A stretch of 58,969 bases of DNA, taken from NCBI GenBank assembly GCA_029067355.1, contig JAIEEQ010000009.1:1-58969 (forward strand). Direction: 5' to 3'. Source of the stretch: Anaeroplasmataceae bacterium. GTDB taxonomy: Bacteria > Bacillota_I > Bacilli_A > Acholeplasmatales > Anaeroplasmataceae. Each line of letters starts with the position of its first letter. Position 1 is the first letter of the stretch. The notes below the pieces were generated by a model. That model made no database searches. It was not told the DNA's origin and worked only from the letters and a program-made list of their open reading frames with translations. Positions 12,201-21,156 of the stretch are shown in pieces. The position numbers and the translations under genes are program-made.

Positions 12201-15200
12201 TGGAAGATTCACATACAGTAACTTTTACTATTGTAGATAAGAACTATACCTATCCTGACGGAACACCTTGGACAGCACCTTGGACGATTGAAAAGGCAAT
12301 TGTTCAGATTACAATTCAGATTCAAATTTATTATGGTGAGGAAGCTAAACCAGGGATTATTGTTTCTTCAAAAAATACAAATAAAAATGTGATTTTATCC
12401 TATGATAAAGATTTAACAAATGTTGAGATAACTGGAGAAGCAAATTATGATGTGGTAAATGATCATATTACCTATCTTGGTGGGTTTGAAAGCAAGAATT
12501 ACCAGTTTGTTGATAGTGGAAATAGTTCCTTTGAATATAAGCCTTTAGAGCTTACAATTACTGCGAATTCAATATCTGCTGCTTATTATAATCAGAAGCA
12601 ATTAAGCTACAATATTACTGTTTCTTCTGTTTCAAGCTATGATTCAAGTAAAAGAGTAGCCCTTACACAAGAATTGCTAGAAGAAATCACAGGAAAATCA
12701 GAAGCTTTCGTTATTGAAAACAATAGCTATGCTGGTGTTCTTTGGTCAGCAGGGGCAATAAATTCTGGAAGTATTTCACAAGGGATATTTGCAATCACAA
12801 CGAATGCTTATACCTATATGAATCCATCAAATCCAAACTGGATTGATGATGCACACACGACCATATTTGGGATGACAGCAAATAAAGGAACCTATACTAT
12901 TCTTGGCGTGTTAGGAAGCTCAGATAATTTTGATGTTCAATTTGTAGAGGCCACCTATGAAGTGTTGCCAGGTACTTTTGGTTATGATATTACTTTTGCT
13001 GGAGAAAAGATAGCAGAAAATGAATACACTTTGACGTATGATGATTTAGCTCATACTCCAGTTTTAATCTCTAATGTTACTCAAATGATGGATACCTATC
13101 GTATTCGTTATGATTTGGGACAAGGAATGGATGGTGCTATACCTGAATTTAGAAATGTTGGGGATTATGAGGTTTTCTATGAAATTAAGAGCGACTCTGG
13201 GAATTATCAGGAAGTCGTAGGTAATGTTATTCTTCATATAACTAAGGCCACAGAAAATGAAATTGATAGAAATTGGGGTTTTGTTGATTCTTTGACAAAT
13301 ACGGCTATTGTTACAGAAGAAAATGACCTAGAAGGTGCTACATCTGCTTGGGTTTACGGATTGTATGGATCCTATACAACTGATGGATTTAATGCAAATG
13401 GCAATCATAGAATGTTAGAGCCTAAATTTAAGCTTACTGCAAATGGTATACTTACCTATACCCTATATTCTTTAGATGAGGATGCCGAAATTCTGGAATC
13501 TACTATTTCTATGGAGGACTTATTTGTACAGGGCTTTAGAAGAGGTGTATTTGAAGCTGGTGAGTATAAAATTATAGTTACCTTAGCAGAAAATGCAAAT
13601 TATGTTGGTGCAACACAAAATTATTATTTCAAGGTTGCTAGGCGTTTGATTACAGTAAAGCCAGAATTGACAACTGTTTATGGTGAAGAAGCACCAGAGT
13701 TTAAATATGAATATATTGGAGCTGTAAATACCACAGGATCAGCACCAGATACATACACGATAACTGCTAAAATTCATTCTGGATATGAAGTAGGAAAGCC
13801 TGTTGATGAATATGAGGTTACACTAAGTGATGTGACCCCAAATACTACAATCAATAGAAATTATAGGATTGACATACAGCCAGGAAAGCTTACAGTTACT
13901 AAGCGTATAGTTACAATTTCCATAGCCTCTAAATCCATTGAATATCTTGCAAGTATTGATGATGTTGCAAAACAACTGGATTATTCCATTATTACTAGTG
14001 GATTACCTTATACTTCCTATGATCTATATTATGGTGGAGCAGAAGCAAATCCTTTAAATTATTTAGTGCCTAAAACTACAATAAATTTAACAGGAACTAA
14101 AATTCAAAATGATGCCGGCGAATATCCAATTTATTTAGCTTGGACAACTCAGGCTGTATCTGAAAAAGAGAATTATTCTATTTATTTTGTGAATTGTGAT
14201 TATAAGGCATTTGACATTGATGATTCTATGGCAGTGAATGCTGTTGATGGAAAGGTTTCTGCAAATCAGGCAGGTACCTACACAATTCAAAAGAAATTAT
14301 TAAATGTAACGTGGACTCAAAGAGGTGGTTCCGCCTTTGAATATAATGGACAGCCTTTAAGCTTGTTTGCGGCATCTGTTATTGATGATGAGGTTATAAC
14401 CTTAGAATTACAAAGATATTTAGGCTCTGTTGCTGAAGTAAATAAGGTAGATGAGATTAAGAATGCAGGCGAATATGTTATCGTTGCAAGTTTATCAGAG
14501 GATGAAAAGTATCGTAATTATACTACGGGATCTTCTACAATTACCATTACGATTACGCCAGTATCCATAGTTGTACAAATTGGAAATGGATCTTCTGTAT
14601 ATGGAACTGCTCCAGATTTTGGAGATATTGAAATTACAACATCAAATACGATTCCAGACAATCTTGCAATAGCTCCTTTGGACTCTTTATTAAATGTTAC
14701 ATTTAATGTTAAGGATGGGAATCAGGCTATTTCAGAAAATAGTCATGCAGGTACTTATCCAATTACAGCTACCTATACAAATAAAAACTATTCAGTAACC
14801 TTTGTAGAGGGTACTTACACGATTGAAAAGCGTGTGATTCATGTCGCGTTAGATTTGCCACAGTCAGTACTATCTAAGGAATATGACGGAAATGAAACAA
14901 GATTAACTATTAATCAGTCTGATTTGGCATCCTATTTGGTTATACAAGAAACAGATTGGGCTGGAGCTTCTAATGATACTAAGTCAGTACTTGCTACTGC
15001 GATCGTATTGGATTGTCCAAATGCTATTAATGTGGGAAATTATGAAATTGTTCCAACCTCAACAGCTCAGAATTATGATATTGTATTTATTCAAGAGTTG
15101 AATGGAACAGCTTATGAATCCCATTATAGAATCACACCAAAAGCTTTACAAGTTTATTTAGAGGGAGAAGTTGCCTATGGTGATGAGGCAATATTAAATG

Positions 15201-18200
15201 AGAATATAGCTTATAAAATGGATGGATTTGTTCAGGGTGAAACCTATGAACAGCTTCTGTCAAGCAGTCAGGCGATGGATCGCTTAGGCTACGATAGTCA
15301 GTATTTCCTTGTTAATATTGAAGGCCTTGAATCCCTTTCCTACACAACCAACTATATTCAGGGAAATGGAACAGGAACATATGAAACGCTTGTATCAGGA
15401 TTGTTAAAGTTCTTGAATTATAGTGTTGAATTTGTGGAAAAAGAAAATGGTATAATTGTAATACCTCGTGAGGTTACACCTCTTGAACAATCCTTATCTT
15501 ATCGTAAGATGGGATATCTACCTACGGATATAGCCTTCCAGTTTGAGAATGTATATCATCAAGATGTGATTACTTACACCGCTCAGATGAAGGATACAAC
15601 CTTAAGTAATCTTTCGGATGCTGGTGTATATGACATTTCTTTAACAATAACAGGAAAGGATTATAGCTTTAAGGAAGGAAAAGAAACAACCATTCAGGTG
15701 GAAATTCTTCCATTGGAAATTGATGCTCATTGGCAACAAAACTCCATTGTCTTAACTGAAGAACAGCATAAGGTTACCAATCTGCTTGAAAATATTGATC
15801 AGAGCTTTATGAATTTTAGTGATATTACCTGGGAATACATTGCAAAGGAAAATGCTGATGGTAACTATGAAACGGCTACGCAAATGGTTTCATTTACACA
15901 AGTGGGATCATCCTATGGATATATCCTTGATGAGCATAGTGCAGGAACCTATTCAGTCACAATTACGCTTGATGATGCTCGTGGTGGTAAGAATTATAAA
16001 TGGATGGGAACAGAGGATCGTACAATCACTATATCTTTCATTGTTTCTACAACCTATTTTATTCTGACAGTTGAGACTGAAGAGAACAAGGTATATGATG
16101 GTAATTCAATAAATGTTACTACGGATGTTAATACAGCTTTCAAGAGTGGTATTACGACGTTATATGCTAGATTAGAAAATGAAGAACAATTCAATCATTT
16201 AGATTCTCTTTCTAAGATAACAGGAGCAGATGTTGCAGAATATGGCTTCTCCTTTGGGCTAAATACAATTACTAGATATGATAGAGAGGCACCTTTAAAT
16301 GCAGGGTATTATATCATATATGTTATGTATTATAGAGTGAATGAATTTGCAGAAGAATATCAAGTCTTTAAGATTTCACCAAAGAATGTTGAACAGCCTT
16401 CATTTTCAACAGATAGAGATTATTTCTATACAGGCGAAGAGCAATATAAGGATGTTATTCATTTTGGTGATGGATTAGATTATAGTATAGATGAGGGACT
16501 TTCAGTTTATGAAATTTCAAATTCTGTGATTACCTTTGCTGCAAAGGATGCGGGCACCTATTCTATTCATTTCTTCCTTGAAAATTCCAATTATATTTGG
16601 GATGAAAGTGATGAACTTATATTAACTTGGACAATTGAAAAGGCTCAGGATCAAGAAATACTATTCCCTAATGAGGTAACCTATGCAACCTACGGTGAAT
16701 TCAATTCTGAGAAAATCCCACATAGCTTGAAATATAATGAGGGTGTAGCTTTACAATATTTCTATTTTGCTTGTGATGAGGAAGGAAATTATAGTCAAAC
16801 GAGTCCAGTTCAGCCTACAAATGTTGGTGTATATCATGTAGATATATTAGTAAGTGGAAAAAACTTTGAGGATGCTGTGGGGTCAACAACACTCGTTATT
16901 GAAAAAAGACGTGTTATGGTAACTGCAAATGTTTCAGTTGTTTATGGAAGTCAAATCCAAAAAGAAAAGGTAATTTATACATTTGATGGTTTCATTAATG
17001 GAGATACTGAGGATGTTCTTGCAAGAAATTATAAGGCGGTTGCTGAGATTAATTCTAGATATGGAGATGTTGGGAATTATGGATTGCAATTTAGAACAGA
17101 GGAAGTTTCACTATCTCCTTATGCATTGACAAATCGTAAGGCAGTAAGCATTTATGGCTTTTATAATGCAGTTAGCACAAGAGACAATTATTATTATGTA
17201 CTTGATGAAACAAACAGCTATATCACAGTTACGCCTTTAAGTATCACCGTGTCCATAGGAAATACATCTTCTACCTATGGAACAGAATTAAATATGAGTG
17301 GTGTAATCCTTACAACAGCAAATCAATTACCAGATGAATATAGGAATCTTGCAGATTTATTAGGAATAACCTTAAGTGTTGATGCTACACAAGAAAGTGA
17401 TGCAGGGGAGTACACCATTTCAGCTACCTACACGAATGGAAACTATACTGTACTATTTAATAATGGAAAATATACAATTGCTCCAAGAGAAATTCGTGTT
17501 GAAATTGCATCCTTTGGTGGTGTTTATAGAGGTACAATTTCATCTGCCTATGTAACCAAGGTATTTGCTGGAAATGAAGAATTACCAGAGATATTAGATT
17601 TGGGAATATTTAAATATTTATATGGTGGAACTTCAAATAATGGTGAAGTGTATAGCTCCTATGAAACACCTTTCCTTGCGGGCTCATATATTGTCACTGT
17701 GGAAATTGATTCTGATAAAACTCCAAATTATATTTTGGGTGGAACCATTCATGCAAATTTTGTTGTTGAAATGTTGACGATAAATCATGAAAATGTTCGA
17801 GTAGATTCTTTAACTTATACTGGAAGAGAATTAATGCCAATACTTATTGACGATAATTATAATATTGTTACAGGTGCATTAGATACTCAGGTTAAAGACG
17901 CTTTTGGAAATGTTATTTATACAATTGATCGTTCAAAGCGATATATTGATGCGACAGATTATACAATAGCCTTGACTTTATCTGATGCTCACAATATGAG
18001 ATGGAGCACAGGAGGATCAACCTATCAGCTTGCCTTCCGTGTTGGCAAAGGTACAAATAGTATTCGAGACCTTAAAATAGAGGGCTGGACTTTTGGTGAA
18101 TATAACGCTGAACGTCATTCTCCTAAGGCTGTTTTGGCCTATGAAGCAGATGATTTGAATATTCGCTTTGAGTACACTCGTTCAGGAGTTTCAAATTGGT

Positions 18201-18973
18201 CAACCTCTATTCCAACAGATGCAGGAGTATATTATGTACGTGTTGTAGTGGCAGGCTCAGACAATTTTGAGGAATTTATTAGTGGCGGTTATGAATTTGA
18301 AGTTTCTAAAAAGAAGCTGTCTCTACCTACATTAGGTGTAATTGCTGAGGGAGAAGGAAAGAATGACACCTATACAGGCTCCGCGTTATTGCTGAGTGTT
18401 AACAACTACATTTCTCGTTTAATGGCCTTCACCTTCAATGAAAATTCAAAGGTGGATGGAGATAGTGTTACAATAACCGCAACAAATGCAGGAACCTATA
18501 CCCTTTATATTTGGATTATGGATTCTACAAATTATACTTGGGATGATGGAGCTAATTTGAATGAGGATGGTCAGCTTGAGCTTACTTGGACAATTCAAAA
18601 AAGAGCAGTAGATAAACCAGAAGAGAACACAAACCTATTTGTAGTAAATGGTTCAGTATTGACCTATTTCCCTATTGGATTTGATGATTCAATCATGGGG
18701 ATTCGTGGCAATACAACTGGCTATGGTGGAAAATTTACAGTAGCAGTTTATTTGCTTGATACTGATAATTATGTTTGGAGTGACGGAACAAGTGATGAAA
18801 TAACCTATGAATGGGAGGTCGTTGGTGTCAATACAGTCTTTACTGTAACAGTGGTTGTAATTTCAGTGGCTGTTGTGGTGGCACTTGCGGTTGGAGGCGT
18901 TCAGCTTGGATTGCAGTTGCGAAAGAAAAAACAATCCAAAACTGATATGATGAATGATGAGGTGGAGCAATGA
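6233..18973 (+). CDS. Giant membrane-anchored surface protein with MBG-like repeats
   Basis: About 4,246 residues from ATG 6233, chosen because GGAGG lies 9 bases upstream; the frame is open from 6179. A basic N-terminus and a hydrophobic segment (about residues 12-35) act as signal or anchor. The body is a long series of beta-sandwich repeats of the MBG (mostly bacterial Ig-like) type: strands opening with a Tyr-Gly signature recur at about residues 1049, 1861, 2033, 2480, 2784, 2980, 3485, 3569 and 3680, and repeats tend to close with YTIxxR/K. The C-terminus has one transmembrane helix (about 4200-4222), then LRKKKQ and a short cytoplasmic tail. There is no LPxTG sorting motif, so anchoring is by the membrane helix. 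It is probably an adhesin or cell-surface stalk. Its stop overlaps the next start (ATGA), implying coupled expression. Confidence 0.85.
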   Translation: MKSLKKSTILRKLAIYFSLGGVALAGAITPVIMNAYKTPVEEEKTPVATPAEYTMLAVENDFDYLEYGIQNRDNLFETFLKPHLTVTASYFEIVEGDSVKIDHVLPKEAYSIQEVTYFKGEEPISLSSSFEAGLTAVITVQLGELTATTQVDKVYKEDLQSIDISIDEQKSILQDGIYKLRDGKKQLDLLGNEVLKDGNPIYTDTTFLTTRSNDELLDYLTITLNYSRFSLSAMITESPMALGDVYSYAIRQASFSEGMQTITVEVGCVGDEDFVVYRTSSENVVFENRDVFYLLAQENDNPVALYAYSDLSEKYTVTAYYNDGTEAELTKSDFTYSSLVPNASDFESGYSAIRQGDIEVSNTFGIKTNTTMSYSNNLRPSIAQDHLQKTDPITRDFYNRFDQYTSSQSNPNNPLNATAYTGSLSISGMSDIAHYSDLYLSTENYDSKLGTNKLNGASLYKGRNIPGTNTEDIYTKSIQVSYRNGVSFTIENAAITLANPYQIFIGGVPVTNQPRGSQFNLSGLTATFIYATEYQDAESSRDTYGSGISTNILDTKNILLNLEDYKDYIYLSYNGGEYVPYGSEEAAVPEILNSVNIQFVYKGSMFFSGRILSRQANFDTVTQWICNSNEASQTYNLAFDTTGGVNQGVDYYYSAPMVDTSIGEFYEGLARPVTNVSFLNPSSSNPAVMQDAEGNRIENRGFITRIYLSNDKGQKGYQSDDGIVFDDGDTPGVRYIYYQYHHYYLNGEIVTIREVIPDTDFGASLSINSGNGSISFTAPCSILVEFELDQFEDSTVHRYWDDSNHSTIKRYHVIIRKANLDVNYAQTINGTNFTINGDTLNVSLGMLGATLPNLGVNFVTSRGIVSSATAPKNYTLHLYSNEISGLSYNGENSWIYRRRELADGSMITELNSNLNNYLLDEAGKTYFMYVTFSGNDYYYSGNTRGNQLTIKIVLQDLDTYDKTQPIERTYAREDVSAIRNVLIGQFGNDYTVDIYQNTTKLYDTTVLHVGEYTARFVKKSNSDISYDLKLLIKKVSYVDSVTAEFTGNIVYGHATAEDIEALKATARLAIPSQGVYYLFGDNTEVLYYNRNGVITTSTTDLCSVLAGENCFAIYTTQLAAGDVEGDYDLPTITVHFSVSQYELEGVSVSEDCDFIYDSLTDFYKTTYSGRNIIIQFDKSKWDDVKDYVRISVTRAMRIDDNGEELSTILSSYLYRIDQEQGTITVYGAGIYEVSVEIINTNCLWSDTATNSFVFAVEKDEFDEPEIISDFSQSAGAFVGANQYIRFVGNGETDSSGAQLKFTISSATVYQLTSRPTDATSINISYVKENGIALSAMDELRVGGIYYVVINEITSDRFWFEPLDFLGFTCAENYKAPQYMFSLTITQNVLDPLEFEDDIDRIEGESYEVVIDDAGTKLSGAIEASITLDYGTEKSILDFFVSSSVSSAKGLAYRFIFASKEGQSYGAVEIGSNSLAKTNAGEYLVIITPNTGGEDGEESYAWGPDAKNVAFSLMIRKQAVDAPNLINIMGEYTGVEQTISAGGFATYWKSLAQKGITTEVNRYALLPNTDIEILVEGDLQNTFNLEQGELKFINAGIYYISFQLPAKNYYWSDDESSAMDFTYDGDFYIRDSMKLATIAKKMIELPALNEKRVHTYNNSPVSFDFSNEIEVDNFVIEYSVSDVSSNVHVGQYQVVLTMTSALLNGTTEADLSNFGWVRNYEDGYGLLQSGGYGTLSFDANNKAIASLNYAIVESIIDIQLNSEEVFLYGGYTKDFKAITSLEAWLKEIAVCGTTEAQELLADASITLSLNGSTITNEYKNWDVKSYDVEVLMDFHGNCSNMSFDLRLVVDKLPIELIVNGTKTYGDSEEAAIWEAWEYAPNQMLQFIGVVEGSLSFVSGLDDNASADRYDLAFEINTEDSYFENYDITASGTFVVEPKILNLTLDTNGSSIYNEEMDLYSIVHLDRSGLVGEDALKDLKDLVSAKIDSTEVEDSHTVTFTIVDKNYTYPDGTPWTAPWTIEKAIVQITIQIQIYYGEEAKPGIIVSSKNTNKNVILSYDKDLTNVEITGEANYDVVNDHITYLGGFESKNYQFVDSGNSSFEYKPLELTITANSISAAYYNQKQLSYNITVSSVSSYDSSKRVALTQELLEEITGKSEAFVIENNSYAGVLWSAGAINSGSISQGIFAITTNAYTYMNPSNPNWIDDAHTTIFGMTANKGTYTILGVLGSSDNFDVQFVEATYEVLPGTFGYDITFAGEKIAENEYTLTYDDLAHTPVLISNVTQMMDTYRIRYDLGQGMDGAIPEFRNVGDYEVFYEIKSDSGNYQEVVGNVILHITKATENEIDRNWGFVDSLTNTAIVTEENDLEGATSAWVYGLYGSYTTDGFNANGNHRMLEPKFKLTANGILTYTLYSLDEDAEILESTISMEDLFVQGFRRGVFEAGEYKIIVTLAENANYVGATQNYYFKVARRLITVKPELTTVYGEEAPEFKYEYIGAVNTTGSAPDTYTITAKIHSGYEVGKPVDEYEVTLSDVTPNTTINRNYRIDIQPGKLTVTKRIVTISIASKSIEYLASIDDVAKQLDYSIITSGLPYTSYDLYYGGAEANPLNYLVPKTTINLTGTKIQNDAGEYPIYLAWTTQAVSEKENYSIYFVNCDYKAFDIDDSMAVNAVDGKVSANQAGTYTIQKKLLNVTWTQRGGSAFEYNGQPLSLFAASVIDDEVITLELQRYLGSVAEVNKVDEIKNAGEYVIVASLSEDEKYRNYTTGSSTITITITPVSIVVQIGNGSSVYGTAPDFGDIEITTSNTIPDNLAIAPLDSLLNVTFNVKDGNQAISENSHAGTYPITATYTNKNYSVTFVEGTYTIEKRVIHVALDLPQSVLSKEYDGNETRLTINQSDLASYLVIQETDWAGASNDTKSVLATAIVLDCPNAINVGNYEIVPTSTAQNYDIVFIQELNGTAYESHYRITPKALQVYLEGEVAYGDEAILNENIAYKMDGFVQGETYEQLLSSSQAMDRLGYDSQYFLVNIEGLESLSYTTNYIQGNGTGTYETLVSGLLKFLNYSVEFVEKENGIIVIPREVTPLEQSLSYRKMGYLPTDIAFQFENVYHQDVITYTAQMKDTTLSNLSDAGVYDISLTITGKDYSFKEGKETTIQVEILPLEIDAHWQQNSIVLTEEQHKVTNLLENIDQSFMNFSDITWEYIAKENADGNYETATQMVSFTQVGSSYGYILDEHSAGTYSVTITLDDARGGKNYKWMGTEDRTITISFIVSTTYFILTVETEENKVYDGNSINVTTDVNTAFKSGITTLYARLENEEQFNHLDSLSKITGADVAEYGFSFGLNTITRYDREAPLNAGYYIIYVMYYRVNEFAEEYQVFKISPKNVEQPSFSTDRDYFYTGEEQYKDVIHFGDGLDYSIDEGLSVYEISNSVITFAAKDAGTYSIHFFLENSNYIWDESDELILTWTIEKAQDQEILFPNEVTYATYGEFNSEKIPHSLKYNEGVALQYFYFACDEEGNYSQTSPVQPTNVGVYHVDILVSGKNFEDAVGSTTLVIEKRRVMVTANVSVVYGSQIQKEKVIYTFDGFINGDTEDVLARNYKAVAEINSRYGDVGNYGLQFRTEEVSLSPYALTNRKAVSIYGFYNAVSTRDNYYYVLDETNSYITVTPLSITVSIGNTSSTYGTELNMSGVILTTANQLPDEYRNLADLLGITLSVDATQESDAGEYTISATYTNGNYTVLFNNGKYTIAPREIRVEIASFGGVYRGTISSAYVTKVFAGNEELPEILDLGIFKYLYGGTSNNGEVYSSYETPFLAGSYIVTVEIDSDKTPNYILGGTIHANFVVEMLTINHENVRVDSLTYTGRELMPILIDDNYNIVTGALDTQVKDAFGNVIYTIDRSKRYIDATDYTIALTLSDAHNMRWSTGGSTYQLAFRVGKGTNSIRDLKIEGWTFGEYNAERHSPKAVLAYEADDLNIRFEYTRSGVSNWSTSIPTDAGVYYVRVVVAGSDNFEEFISGGYEFEVSKKKLSLPTLGVIAEGEGKNDTYTGSALLLSVNNYISRLMAFTFNENSKVDGDSVTITATNAGTYTLYIWIMDSTNYTWDDGANLNEDGQLELTWTIQKRAVDKPEENTNLFVVNGSVLTYFPIGFDDSIMGIRGNTTGYGGKFTVAVYLLDTDNYVWSDGTSDEITYEWEVVGVNTVFTVTVVVISVAVVVALAVGGVQLGLQLRKKKQSKTDMMNDEVEQ

Positions 18974-19968
18974 GAACAATATCTATGATTTTATTTAATT
19001 TGTTTCAGCTTTTCTCTCCTGCTCAGATTACAATAATCTGTTTATTGCTTGTTTTATTTGTTCTTCTTGTTGTAGGAAATATTTTATTAAAGCTTCATTT
19101 TCACAGAACTGAGGTTAGAAAAATGTGTAATGATCAGCTTCAGCAGAGACGTGAAGAATTGTTACTGCAATTAGAGGCATTAAAAAGCAATGAAATGCTT
19201 TCTGTTTCTGAAGAAGCGGATGATGAAGATAATGATGAAGAAGAATTTGAGAATGAGGCAGACGATGAGGATGAAACAGATGAAGTGTTACCAGTCGATT
19301 TTTCTCAGATACCAGAGGAAGAAGAAGAGAATTCTTCTGGAGAAAACCGTTTAAAAGTGATTGCAGTTTCAGATCTACCAGAATCAATGCGTGAAAAGCT
19401 TGGTGTTGCTGGTGAAAAATATGATGCAAGTAAATATTATGTGCGATATTCTTATTCCTTTGAAGCCAAATTGCGTCGTGCGAGTGACGAAGTCAAGGAA
19501 TATTATATGGCATTTGCAAAAGAGATTTCTGCTTACAAGGGTGTGAAGCTTGCTAAAAAAGCAAAGCAGGTTAGAATCTATAAGGGACATAAAACTTTAG
19601 GGCTTGTTCTGTTTAGAGGCAAAAGCTTATGCGTGGCTTTGGCCCTTGATCCTAAAGAATATGCGGAGACCAAATATCGTGGAAAAGATATGTCTGATAA
19701 AAAGAGATTTGCTCAGACTCCTATGCTATTACGCTTGAATTCAAATCGGAAGGTCGAATATGTAAAATATTTAATTGTTCAATTAGCAGATAAAAATACA
19801 ATTCTTTTGGATTCTAATCCAACACCTTTGGAAATGGATTTATCTGACATGGATGATGAGGCATTATTTGCGGCGGATCTATTAAAAATAACTCTTCTTG
19901 GAGAAGTGAAGAAAACGATAGAAGAAACTATCACGATTGATACAGATTTAGAAGAGTCAAATAAGTAA
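18970..19968 (+). CDS. Membrane protein with acidic linker and a conserved cytoplasmic domain
   Basis: 332 residues, start overlapping the preceding stop by 4 bases (ATGA). Residues 15-42 are a single membrane helix. About 55-120 is a very acidic low-complexity linker (runs of Asp and Glu). From about 135 a compact domain follows with SYSFEAKLRRASDEVKEYY, YKGVKLAKKAKQVRIYKG, FRGKSLCVALALDPKEYAETKY and a C-terminal YVKYLI helix. I have seen this domain style in uncharacterised Clostridia-like proteins but know no function for it. Coupling to the giant surface protein suggests it is its cytoplasmic or membrane partner, for instance in export or anchoring; that is inference. Confidence 0.6.
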   Translation: MRTISMILFNLFQLFSPAQITIICLLLVLFVLLVVGNILLKLHFHRTEVRKMCNDQLQQRREELLLQLEALKSNEMLSVSEEADDEDNDEEEFENEADDEDETDEVLPVDFSQIPEEEEENSSGENRLKVIAVSDLPESMREKLGVAGEKYDASKYYVRYSYSFEAKLRRASDEVKEYYMAFAKEISAYKGVKLAKKAKQVRIYKGHKTLGLVLFRGKSLCVALALDPKEYAETKYRGKDMSDKKRFAQTPMLLRLNSNRKVEYVKYLIVQLADKNTILLDSNPTPLEMDLSDMDDEALFAADLLKITLLGEVKKTIEETITIDTDLEESNK

Positions 19969-19977
19969 AGAGGAAGA

Positions 19978-20017
19978 GGATAAATTCTTGTTTGAGGGTT
20001 TATCCTTTTTCTTTTCA
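19978..20017 (+). terminator. Intrinsic terminator of the surface-protein operon
   Basis: Stem GGATAAA (19978-19984) pairs with TTTATCC (19999-20005), followed by TTTTTCTTTTC. The last base of the stem is the first base of the 26-bp direct repeat, so the terminator's T-tract is made of the attachment-site core. Confidence 0.8.
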
Positions 20018-20030
20018 AAAAATAAAAAAA
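20005..20030 (+). repeat. attL: left copy of the 26-bp direct repeat
   Basis: The 26 bases are identical to 31095-31120 and differ on both outer neighbours (C/A before, T/C after). The first half is T-rich (CTTTTTCTTTTC), the second half A-rich (AAAAAATAAAAAAA). It does not resemble the dif consensus of Bacillota. Confidence 0.8.
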
Positions 20031-20080
20031 TGAAGAATTGTCAATCCTTTGTCAGTAAAAAAATAAAAAAAATTTAATAA

Positions 20081-20145
20081 AGGGGTTTTAGGGGAATTGT
20101 TCCCCTAGGGAAAGAAGAAAAAGAAAGAACAAACCCCTAGGGGTT
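20081..20145. repeat. Nested G/C-run inverted repeats at the left end of the prophage
   Basis: An inner hairpin TAGGGGAA-TTG-TTCCCCTA (20089-20107) is enclosed by AGGGGTT (20081-20087) pairing with AACCCCT (20132-20138). The latter belongs to a 14-bp palindrome, AACCCCTAGGGGTT (20132-20145). A CGCGCGTTGCG tract follows. In a ssDNA phage genome this would fold strongly. It may be an origin, a packaging signal, or the outer end of the insertion sequence. Confidence 0.6.
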
Positions 20146-20167
20146 CGCGCGTTGCGTTTTTTTATTG

Positions 20168-21124
20168 CTATTCCTTAATGCCTAAATCATTTAGCAAATG
20201 TTCTTTTCTCATTTGCTTAGGAGTTTTCCAATCTAAAGCACTTGAGGGAATATTATTGCTGCGCTTTAAATAGGCTTTCATCTGTCTTTGTAAATCTTCT
20301 AAGGAGTAAAATTTAAGATACTTATAAAAGCGTTCATTGTCTGCTCTATGAGAACGTTCCACCTTTCCATTATGTCTAGGTGTCCGTGGTTTTATTAATT
20401 TGTGTTCAATCCCTAACTTTTGGCACAGAACGTCAAATTTATGAATTCTATTCGTCTGTGTTAGATAAGTGAATTCTTGCCCATTATCCGTTTGAATACA
20501 TTTAGGAACATATCCAAAGTAGATCATGGCACGTCTAATAAAATCACAAGTGCTATCTGCACATTGTTCTTGGTATGCATAAATAAATCTTTCCCTAGTG
20601 CATTCATCAATGACCGTGTATTGATAGAATTTCATATCGAAAGGCACTGCCTTTGTTCTACAATCATAAGGAACGTATTTTACGTCTAATTGCCATTTTT
20701 CGCCTATCGTTATAGGTGTATCATATTTCTTTGGAATGTATGGTTTTCTTTTTCTGCATTCTTTGAAAAAGCCATTCTTACGTAAGAAGCGATATAAAGA
20801 CACTGGATGTCTAGTATAGGCATAATTAAGCCTCAATTTGCCGTACAGCTCATTAAGGCCAATATCTGGGTTTCTTCTAATTAACGCTTTTATATGTTTG
20901 ATTTCCTCTGCCGTATGAGAATTAGGATGCGGAGTATGAGGAACAGAAGAATGATTTTCAAGACTCTTGAGTGTTCCGTCATAAGTCTTTTTCCAACGAT
21001 ACAATGAGCGTTCGCTACAATGGTATCTATGACAAACATATTCAATCGTTGAATGTTCTAATAGTTTTATTGCGTTTAATTTTTCCCTTGCAGAATAAGG
21101 GCTATTATGACGATATGCTTTCAT
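20168..21124 (-). CDS. DDE transposase, IS481/IS3-like (integrase core)
   Basis: 318 residues. There is an N-terminal helix-turn-helix (SAREKLNAIKLLEHSTIEYVCHRY plus SERSLYRWKKTY, about 11-47), and a second helical DNA-binding part (about 72-125). The rve integrase core has the acidic triad Asp147 (WQLDVKY), Asp213 (IQTDNGQEF) and Glu256 (HNGKVERSHR). The reading frame is intact and has a good GAGGT ribosome binding site. It is the only recombinase gene in the prophage. It could be a hitch-hiking insertion sequence or the phage's own integration enzyme, as transposases are in some Spiroplasma filamentous phages. Clear terminal inverted repeats with a short target duplication could not be assigned. 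Confidence 0.85.
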   Translation of the reverse strand: MKAYRHNSPYSAREKLNAIKLLEHSTIEYVCHRYHCSERSLYRWKKTYDGTLKSLENHSSVPHTPHPNSHTAEEIKHIKALIRRNPDIGLNELYGKLRLNYAYTRHPVSLYRFLRKNGFFKECRKRKPYIPKKYDTPITIGEKWQLDVKYVPYDCRTKAVPFDMKFYQYTVIDECTRERFIYAYQEQCADSTCDFIRRAMIYFGYVPKCIQTDNGQEFTYLTQTNRIHKFDVLCQKLGIEHKLIKPRTPRHNGKVERSHRADNERFYKYLKFYSLEDLQRQMKAYLKRSNNIPSSALDWKTPKQMRKEHLLNDLGIKE

Positions 21125-21156
21125 TTTGTTTTTTACCTCATTTCACTACTTACTTA

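Noticed and set aside
19115-19429. 104-residue minus-strand frame within the acidic-linker protein gene
   Set aside because: Antisense shadow of the low-complexity Asp/Glu region; no ribosome site and an improbable His/Leu-rich composition.
20005-20030. attL as a XerCD dif site
   Set aside because: The T/A-rich core does not resemble the known Bacillota dif consensus with its two Xer arms, although inoviruses often use dif.
20039-20044. TGTCAA half-site just inside attL
   Set aside because: No TTGACA at the required distance; a single half-site is expected by chance.
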